Below the pieces are notes generated by a model. It did no database searches. It saw nothing but the letters and a program-made list of their open reading frames with translations, and had not been told where the DNA came from. Both the position numbers and the translations under genes were made by a program. 56,684 nt of DNA from Pseudonocardia xinjiangensis (GTDB taxonomy: Bacteria; Actinomycetota; Actinomycetes; Mycobacteriales; Pseudonocardiaceae), in contig NZ_JAAXKY010000030.1 in the NCBI RefSeq assembly GCF_012911925.1, positions 1 to 56,684 on the forward strand. The letters are read 5' to 3'. Below are positions 51,262 to 56,684 of this stretch, piece after piece (the stretch's first letter is position 1; the number at the start of each line of letters is the position of its first letter).

Positions 51262-53355
51262 GTGGGCAGGGCCGGGGTCTCGGAGGTCTTCGCCGACCCG
51301 CGGCCGGCGCCGTGTGCGGTGCCGTCGCGCGTCGCCGCCGCTGCCGTGCTGGGGGTCGGCGCGGTGCTGCTGCTCGCCGCCGTGCACCTCACCCAGGGCA
51401 CATCGGGTGTCGGGGTCGGCCAGTTGCTGGCGCTGCTCACCGGATCGGGCACCGACGGGACCGCCGCGGTGCTGGTCGCCTCGCGCGTGCCCCGGCTGCT
51501 CGCCGCCGTCGTGGTCGGGGCGGCGCTGGGTGCGGCAGGCGCCGTGCTGCAGTCCGTCAGCCGCAACGCGCTCGCCTCGCCGGACACCCTCGGGGTCGAC
51601 GCGGGCGCGTACTTCGCGGTCGTCGCCGTCGCGGCGTTCGGCCTGGTCGTGCCCGTCGAGCTGTCGGCACTGCTCGCGTTCGCCGGCGGTCTAGCCGCCG
51701 CGGCGCTCGTCTTCGCGCTGTCGGGCGGCGGCACGGGGCCGACCCGGCTCGTGCTGGCCGGGTCCGCGGTCGCACTCGCGCTCTTCTCGCTCACGAGGGT
51801 GCTCCTGCTGCTGTTCTCGCAGGAGACCTCGGGGCTCTACGCCTGGGGCAGCGGCCAGCTCGCGCAGACCGGGCTCGACGCGGTGGCGCGGATGAGCCCG
51901 GTCGTGCTGCTCGCCCTCGCCGGTCTCGTCGGGCTCGGCCGCAGGCTCGACGTCCTCGGCCTCGGCGACGACACCGCGGCGGTGCTGGGCGTCCCGGTCC
52001 GCCGCACCCGCGTGCTCGTGACCGTGCTCGCGGTGCTGCTCTCCGCCTCCGCGGTGACGGTGGCGGGCCCGGTCGGCTTCGTGGGCCTGTGCGCGCCCGC
52101 CGTGCTCCGGCTCGTCGCGCCGCTCGTGCCCAGGCTGCGCCGACACCGGGTGCTGCTGCCCATGTCCGCGCTGGCCGGGGTCGGCGTGGTGCTCGCGGCC
52201 GACGTGCTCGTGCGACTCGTGCTCGGCGGGCAGGGCGGCGTCGAGGTGCCGACGGGGGTGGTGACCACCCTCTTCGGTGCGGTCGTCCTGGTGGCCGTGG
52301 CCCGCCGGTTCCGTGAGTCCGGCCCGGTGCGGCAGGTCGCCGCCGCGCACTCGGGGCGGCTGCGTGACCGCCGGGGCTTCCTCGTCGTGCTCGCCGTGAC
52401 ACTCGCCGCCACCGCGGTCGTGGCCGCGGGTGGCCTGCTGCTCGGTGACACGCTGCTGCTCGCAGGCGACGTCCTCAACTGGTTCACCGGTCGCGCCGGC
52501 CCGATCACCGCGTTCGTGCTGGACACGCGGGTGCCGCGCGTGGTCGCCGCCCTGTTCGCGGGAGCCGCGCTCGCGGTGGCAGGCACGGCCGTGCAGGCGG
52601 TCTGCCGCAACCCGCTCGCCGAGCCCGCTCTCCTCGGCGTCAGCGGCGGCGCGGGGGTGGCAGCCGTCGTGGTGATCACGGCCGTCCCGGCCGTCGGGGT
52701 CTGGACGCTCGCCGGCAGCGCCGCGCTCGGTGCGCTGCTCGCCGCCACACTCGTGTTCGGGCTCGCCGTGCGTGGCGGCATGGCGTCCGACCGGCTCGTC
52801 CTGATCGGCGTCGGGGTCTCCTACGGGGCCATGGCGCTCATCACCGTCATGATCGTGTCCACCGACCCGTTCAACGAGACGAAGGCGCTCACCTGGCTGG
52901 CCGGCTCGACGTATGGGCGCACGTTCCCGCAGGTGTTGCCCGTGGTCGGTGCGTTGCTGCTCGTCCTCGCGCTGTTCGCCGGGCGGCGTCACGAGCTCGA
53001 CCTCCTCGCCGTCGACGACGACACCCCGCAGGTGCTCGGCATCCGGCTCTCCCGGACCCGGGTGCTGCTGCTGGGTGCCGCGGCACTGCTCACCGCCACC
53101 GCCGTCGCCGCGATCGGCGTGCTCGCGTTCGTCGGGCTCGTCGCCCCGCACGCCGCACGCGCCCTCGTCGGGGCCCGGCACGCCCGCGTGCTCCCGGTCG
53201 CCGCCCTGCTCGGCGCGCTGCTCGTCGGGCTCGCCGACGCCGTCGGCCGCACCGTCATCGCGCCGGCCCAGCTGCCCGCGGGCGCGCTCACGTCGCTGAT
53301 CGGCACGCCGTACTTCGCGTGGCTGCTCTGGCGCTCCCGGCGGCTGGCGGCCTGA
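51262..53355 (+). CDS. Iron-siderophore ABC transporter, fused double FecCD permease
   Basis: This 697-residue protein carries two FecCD/BtuC permease units in tandem. Unit 1 (about 1-345) has GAVLQSVSRNALASPDTLGV, GPVGFVGLCAPAVLRL and PTGVVTTLFGAVVLVAVARR. Unit 2 (about 365-697) has GTAVQAVCRNPLAEPALLGV, IGVLAFVGLVAPHAARALVG and PAGALTSLIGTPYFAWLLWR. The FhuB-like fusion supplies the whole transmembrane channel, so one ATPase and one receptor complete the importer. The GTG start at 51262 follows the receptor stop by four bases. Confidence 0.95.
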   Translation: MGRAGVSEVFADPRPAPCAVPSRVAAAAVLGVGAVLLLAAVHLTQGTSGVGVGQLLALLTGSGTDGTAAVLVASRVPRLLAAVVVGAALGAAGAVLQSVSRNALASPDTLGVDAGAYFAVVAVAAFGLVVPVELSALLAFAGGLAAAALVFALSGGGTGPTRLVLAGSAVALALFSLTRVLLLLFSQETSGLYAWGSGQLAQTGLDAVARMSPVVLLALAGLVGLGRRLDVLGLGDDTAAVLGVPVRRTRVLVTVLAVLLSASAVTVAGPVGFVGLCAPAVLRLVAPLVPRLRRHRVLLPMSALAGVGVVLAADVLVRLVLGGQGGVEVPTGVVTTLFGAVVLVAVARRFRESGPVRQVAAAHSGRLRDRRGFLVVLAVTLAATAVVAAGGLLLGDTLLLAGDVLNWFTGRAGPITAFVLDTRVPRVVAALFAGAALAVAGTAVQAVCRNPLAEPALLGVSGGAGVAAVVVITAVPAVGVWTLAGSAALGALLAATLVFGLAVRGGMASDRLVLIGVGVSYGAMALITVMIVSTDPFNETKALTWLAGSTYGRTFPQVLPVVGALLLVLALFAGRRHELDLLAVDDDTPQVLGIRLSRTRVLLLGAAALLTATAVAAIGVLAFVGLVAPHAARALVGARHARVLPVAALLGALLVGLADAVGRTVIAPAQLPAGALTSLIGTPYFAWLLWRSRRLAA

Positions 53356-53829
53356 CGGTTCCGGGGCGGGTCGGCGCGGGGACGTCCGGCACATCTCGCC
53401 GCCGACCGGGTTATCCCGGACAGATCATCTCTTCCCGCCCGGCGAGCCGGCCGCGCTCGAATGCGGGAGGAACACTCCGGGCAGATCAATGCGACGAAAG
53501 GGGGCCACAATCAGCATCCAAACGGTCGCCCGACACATAAACCTTATCACTATGAAATGATTGCAATGCGAGATGATCGAAGATGAGGATGGCGTTGGTC
53601 ACTATTCTCGGCGGCCACTGATACACGGTTCGTCATCGAGTAACGGCGCTCCGCTAAGGGCGACGTCTACCCAGACCTTTGAGCTGGGAAAATCTTGGCC
53701 AAGGCGCCGCACGAGTCGATCAAACCGGCGCCCGGCGCGACCCGACACCGGTGTGCGCGCCTTTGATCCGGTCTGCAGACTCACACTCCTCAGTGATCGA
53801 TCGCGGTGCCGAGCGAGAGAGGCTTGCGA

Positions 53830-54747
53830 ATGCAGCCATCGAGGGTATTCGTCGTTGGGTCCGGCGTCGTCGGAACAGCGACAGGCATGGGTTTCCGGGC
53901 CGCCGGAAACACAGTGACCTTCATCGACATCTCGGTGCCACGGGTGTGCGACCTCCGGGCCCAGGGCCTGGACGCACGTACGGAGCTGGACCTGGCCTCC
54001 GAGCCCGACTCCTTCATCTTCCTCACCTTGCCCACGCCGAACGCGGGACGGGGGTACGACCTGGGAGCGTTCGCGGCGGGGTCCGCCGCCGTCGGCCGAG
54101 CCCTCGCCGGGTCGAGCGCACGGCACACCGTCGTCGTGCGGTCGACGGTGGCGCCGGGCACCACCGAAGAACTGGTGCGGCCGGTGCTGGAGGAGAACTC
54201 CGGCATGACCGCCGGTGACGGGTTCCGCCTGGCCACGAACCCGGAGTTCCTGCGCGCGGTCTCCGCGGAGGAGGACTTCAGCCACCCGTGGATGACCGTC
54301 ATCGCCAGCCGGGACCCGCAGGCCGTGGCTCAGCTGCGCGCGCTGCTCGCACCGTTCGGTGGCGAGATGCGCACGTTCTCCGATCCGGCCGAGGCCGAGT
54401 TCGTCAAATGTGCGCACAACATCTTCAACGCCACGAAGATCAGCTTCTGGAACGAGATGTGGCTCGTCGCGCGGGAGATCGGGCTCGACCTCGACCCGAT
54501 CGCGGCGACGGTCGCGAAGTCCGCCGAAGGATCGATCAATTCACGGTACGGGATCCGCGGCGGCGCCCCCTACGGCGGAGCGTGCCTGCCCAAGGACACC
54601 CGCGGCTTCCTCGGATACTCCGACGCGATCGGTGTCGACATGCCGTTACTGCAGGCCGTGGTCGAAACGAACGAACGGCTCGAAAACGTGGTCAAACAGG
54701 AGGTCGAAGCCGCCGGAAAAGCGGCATCCGGCATCACGACGGCATGA
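53830..54747 (+). CDS. UDP-glucose/GDP-mannose dehydrogenase family protein, short form
   Basis: This 305-residue protein has the NAD-binding start VFVVGSGVVGTATGMGFRAA, the NPEFLRAVSAEEDFSHPW segment, the central-domain KCAHNIFNATKISFWNEMW helix and the catalytic-cysteine loop GGACLPKDTRGFLGY. It then ends, lacking the roughly 100-residue C-terminal UDP-sugar-binding domain of typical UDP-glucose 6-dehydrogenases. It may make UDP-glucuronate by a reduced fold or need a partner. Its stop overlaps the glycosyltransferase start (ATGA). A 474-bp gap precedes it, holding an AT-rich patch at about 53530-53600 but no gene that I can support. Confidence 0.85.
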   Translation: MQPSRVFVVGSGVVGTATGMGFRAAGNTVTFIDISVPRVCDLRAQGLDARTELDLASEPDSFIFLTLPTPNAGRGYDLGAFAAGSAAVGRALAGSSARHTVVVRSTVAPGTTEELVRPVLEENSGMTAGDGFRLATNPEFLRAVSAEEDFSHPWMTVIASRDPQAVAQLRALLAPFGGEMRTFSDPAEAEFVKCAHNIFNATKISFWNEMWLVAREIGLDLDPIAATVAKSAEGSINSRYGIRGGAPYGGACLPKDTRGFLGYSDAIGVDMPLLQAVVETNERLENVVKQEVEAAGKAASGITTA

Positions 54748-55958
54748 CCCTCCCTTTCTACTACTACGTGCTGGGCACGCCTCTCGGCGTGCTCGGTCTG
54801 ATCCGGTGGGGATGCTGGCTGGTACGGCGGATTCCCGCGGTGCTGTACCGGCCGGTGATGAACGACCATCGCCTGCCGATCACCGTGGTCGTGCCGGTGT
54901 ACCAGGAGGATCCGGAGATATTCGCCGCCGCGATCGAGTCCTGGCTGGCGAACAGGGTCGACGACGTCATCCTGGTCATCGACGTCTCCGACGCGGACTG
55001 CCAGGAGGTCGCCGGCCGTTACCCGGTACGGGTGCTGATCACTGATGTGCCGGGGAAACGGGACGCGTTGCGCCGGGGATGGCGGGCGGCCGGCACCGAA
55101 CTGGTCGCCCTCGTCGACTCCGACACCGTCTGGGCGCCGGACGTCGCGGACGAGGTGTGCAAGCCGTTCGCGGACCCCCGGATCGGAGGCGTCGGAACCC
55201 GGCAGAACGTCTACGAGGCCTCGGGCTTCCTGGCCCGCATCACCGACATGTTCCTCGATCACCGGTACTTCGACGAGAACGCCAGCCAGAGCCTGCTCGG
55301 CCAGGCGGTGTCGTGCCTGTCCGGACGCACGGCGATCTACCGCCGCGCGCTGCTGCTCGAGGTCGAGGAAGAGTTCATGCACGAGACGTTCTGGGGCGTG
55401 CCGTGCCTGTCGGGCGACGACAAGCGCCTGACGACCCTCATCCTGGAACGCGGCCATCTCACGTACATGCAACGGACGGCCGAGGTGTGGTCGACCTTCC
55501 CCACCCGCTGGCGGATCTTCTTCCGCCAGCGGCTCAGGTGGGCGCGCAACACCTGGCGTTCCGATCTGCGCGCGCTGTCGCGGCGCTGGGTGTGGCGGCA
55601 TCCCTTCCTCGCCTACACGATGGTCGACAAGGGCGTCAGCAGCTTCACCCTGCTGTTCGGGCCGGCGTTCATGATCCACTCATTGGTGAACCGGAACTGG
55701 GTGTTCGCCGGTGTCCTGGCGGTCTGGTGGCAGATCAGCCGGTCGGCGAAGCTGTTGCCCCACCTGCGCCGCCGGCCCTCCTCGTTCTTCTTCATCCCCG
55801 GCTACGTCGTCGTCTCGTGGATCATGGCCTTGATCAAGCTGCAGGCCCTGTTCACCATCCGCAGGCAGCGCTGGCTCACCCGGCAGGTGGCCGTCGAGAA
55901 CGGCGAGGTCGTCCGCACCGAGCAGCCAGGGTCGACCCCGGACGGGGTACCGGCATGA
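54744..55958 (+). CDS. Glycosyltransferase family 2, hyaluronan-synthase-like
   Basis: This is a 404-residue processive beta-glycosyltransferase anchored by an N-terminal helix (LGTPLGVLGLIRWGCWLV) and C-terminal helices. Catalytic motifs are VVPVYQEDPEIF (nucleotide pocket), VALVDSDTVWAPDV (about residue 123), PCLSGDDKRLTTLI (GDD, about 222) and FFRQRLRWARNTWRSD (QxxRW-like, about 261). The pattern follows hyaluronan and cellulose synthases. Coupling to a UDP-glucose-dehydrogenase-like gene suggests a glucuronate-containing exopolysaccharide. The next gene's ATG at 55955 overlaps its stop. Confidence 0.92.
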   Translation: MTLPFYYYVLGTPLGVLGLIRWGCWLVRRIPAVLYRPVMNDHRLPITVVVPVYQEDPEIFAAAIESWLANRVDDVILVIDVSDADCQEVAGRYPVRVLITDVPGKRDALRRGWRAAGTELVALVDSDTVWAPDVADEVCKPFADPRIGGVGTRQNVYEASGFLARITDMFLDHRYFDENASQSLLGQAVSCLSGRTAIYRRALLLEVEEEFMHETFWGVPCLSGDDKRLTTLILERGHLTYMQRTAEVWSTFPTRWRIFFRQRLRWARNTWRSDLRALSRRWVWRHPFLAYTMVDKGVSSFTLLFGPAFMIHSLVNRNWVFAGVLAVWWQISRSAKLLPHLRRRPSSFFFIPGYVVVSWIMALIKLQALFTIRRQRWLTRQVAVENGEVVRTEQPGSTPDGVPA

Positions 55959-56633
55959 CCAGCACCCGACCGAGCCGATACCGGGTCGGCCGACTGCTCC
56001 CCTGGTGTGCGATCGCCACGCTGCTCGCCGTCGCGGCGACGCCCGGTGCGGCGCTCGCGGCCGGTCCGACGACCACGGCGCCGGCAGCCCGGGCGGCGGC
56101 GACGGCGGGGGCGGCGCAGACGCCCGGCACGGACTCGGACGGTCCGCAACCACCCACCGCGGGTCCGGACCGTGGGCGCGATCCGTCGCGGCGGGCAAGG
56201 CGGCCGCCCCACCGGCACGACCGGGGTGCCGACGGAACGCCCCGGCCGCGCGACATCCCGCACCGGCCGCTCGGTCCACGCGGGGACCCGTCGGCCGCCC
56301 AGGGGCCGGATACCAACACACCGGACACCGACACACCGGACACCGACGGACCAGACACCGACGGACCGGACACCGACACACCGGAAGACTCCACGCCGGA
56401 AGACTCCACGCCGGACACCGACGCACCAGAGACCGGCGCACCGGAGACCCGCGCACCGGAATCCCCCGCACCGGAACCCCCCGCGGCGCAGCAGCCCGCG
56501 CGGGCAGTTCCCGCCCGGCCGCCGGTCCGCACCCCGCCGCAGGCCCTCAGGCCGGAGCAGCCGGCGCAACCGGAGCAACCGGCGCCCCCGCCCGTGCCGG
56601 CACCCCGCACGCCGGCAGCACCCCGGCCGGGCC
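55955..56633 (+). CDS. Secreted Pro/Thr/Asp-rich repeat protein (partial, cut by contig end)
   Basis: The first 226 residues of an exported protein remain. A signal peptide, VGRLLPWCAIATLLAVAATP followed by GAALAAGP, is clear. The rest is low-complexity: Ala/Thr-rich, then Arg/His-rich, then 12 repeats of five residues (PDTDT, PEDST, PETGA and similar), then Pro/Ala-rich. It looks like an extended wall-spanning stalk. The annotated-looking C-terminus SYTHLTLPTIRLL comes from adapter sequence and is not part of the protein. Start ATG 55955 overlaps the synthase stop, so it belongs to the polysaccharide operon. Confidence 0.75.
56306..56485 (+). repeat. Twelve 15-bp tandem repeats coding for PxTxx pentapeptides
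   Basis: Twelve consecutive 15-bp units of the type CCGGACACCGACACA run from 56306 to 56485 in frame with the secreted protein. The first eight diverge little (PDTNT, PDTDT, PDTDG x2, PDTDT, PEDST x2, PDTDA), the later ones more (PETGA, PETRA, PESPA, PEPPA). Copy number is likely variable between strains. Confidence 0.85.
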
Positions 56634-56684
56634 CTGGCTCTTATACACATCTTACGCTGCCGACGATAAGGCTCTTGTAGCGTC
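56634..56684. other. Nextera adapter read-through at contig end (artefact)
   Basis: The last 51 bases are not genomic. CTGGCTCTTATACACATCT followed by ACGCTGCCGACGA is the Nextera transposase mosaic end and read-1 adapter in reverse, with two mismatches (as recalled). The next eight bases, TAAGGCTC, are the complement of GAGCCTTA, which I recall as i5 index S521. Confidence 0.93.

Noticed and set aside
51691..53394. Antisense frame of 567 codons opposite the fused permease
   Set aside because: Low-complexity Arg/Glu/His-rich translation. The sense strand encodes a convincing double FecCD permease.
53356..53829. Possible riboswitch or small gene in the gap before the polysaccharide operon
   Set aside because: The AT-rich patch at 53530-53600 is suggestive of a promoter, but I could not recognise a conserved RNA fold or a credible coding frame.
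56306..56485. Possible CRISPR-like array
   Set aside because: The 15-bp units are contiguous, without spacers, and keep a coding frame. No cas gene is present.

Overview
The window is a very G+C-rich actinobacterial chromosome segment. Reading frames show strong G/C third-position bias, GTG starts are frequent, and several genes look leaderless (a TANNNT -10 element about 7 nt before the start codon). Two F420-type luciferase-like oxidoreductases, the UppP/phosphomutase/DUF3090/SCO1664 cluster, a SigR-type sigma factor and a family 2B encapsulin locus point to Actinomycetota. Pseudonocardiaceae is my best guess, but that is inference. The right end (56634-56684) is Nextera adapter read-through, so this is probably a complete contig of a draft assembly. 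No transposase, integrase, prophage or CRISPR array was seen.

Layout. 1-2.7 kb: a partial molybdate/sulfate-type ABC permease, a 386-bp gap with a symmetric repeat array, and 6-phosphogluconate dehydrogenase. 2.8-10.5 kb: conserved housekeeping block on the minus strand (F420 oxidoreductase, SCO1664 family, DUF3090, phosphomutase family, UppP), a divergent aldo/keto reductase-DUF5703 pair, a coupled M20 peptidase-SDR pair, and tRNA-Leu(GAG). 10.7-14.8 kb: a MerR regulator carrying a ClpC-type N-domain, then an ECF42 sigma module (DHFR-like, DUF1801, YCII/DGPF, sigma) with a candidate autoregulated promoter. 15.0-19.3 kb: a GNAT-IF-1 coupled pair, then a partly deleted encapsulin/terpene locus. 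Remnants of a terpene cyclase and of one shell gene abut, followed by an intact shell gene and an intact polyprenyl synthase. 19.4-26 kb: hydrolase, amidohydrolase-fold decarboxylase, DUF4142, MFS exporter, flavin monooxygenase-like protein and a luciferase-like enzyme.

26.2-33.2 kb: a stand-alone SNF2 helicase, then a catabolic/redox gene set (SDR, two AhpD-like proteins, VOC, MBL-fold, HbpS/GlcG) ending in a SigR-type sigma gene. Three gaps in this set carry GGAAT-N18-GTC, which suggests one small regulon under that sigma factor, and no zinc anti-sigma gene is next to it. 33.3-40.3 kb: amino-acid ABC importer, small membrane protein, two-component system, CPBP protease, FBP-domain protein and a divergent TetR regulator with a clear palindromic operator. 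40.3-48.7 kb: MmyB-type regulator with aldo/keto reductase, SDR/IclR/MFS, alpha/beta hydrolase, cupin and amidohydrolase, which look like small catabolic units. 48.7-53.4 kb: an iron-siderophore importer divergent from a PPOX flavoprotein, with an IdeR/DtxR-like box between them. 53.8-56.6 kb: a short UDP-sugar dehydrogenase, a hyaluronan-synthase-like glycosyltransferase and a secreted repeat protein cut by the contig end, forming a coupled exopolysaccharide operon.
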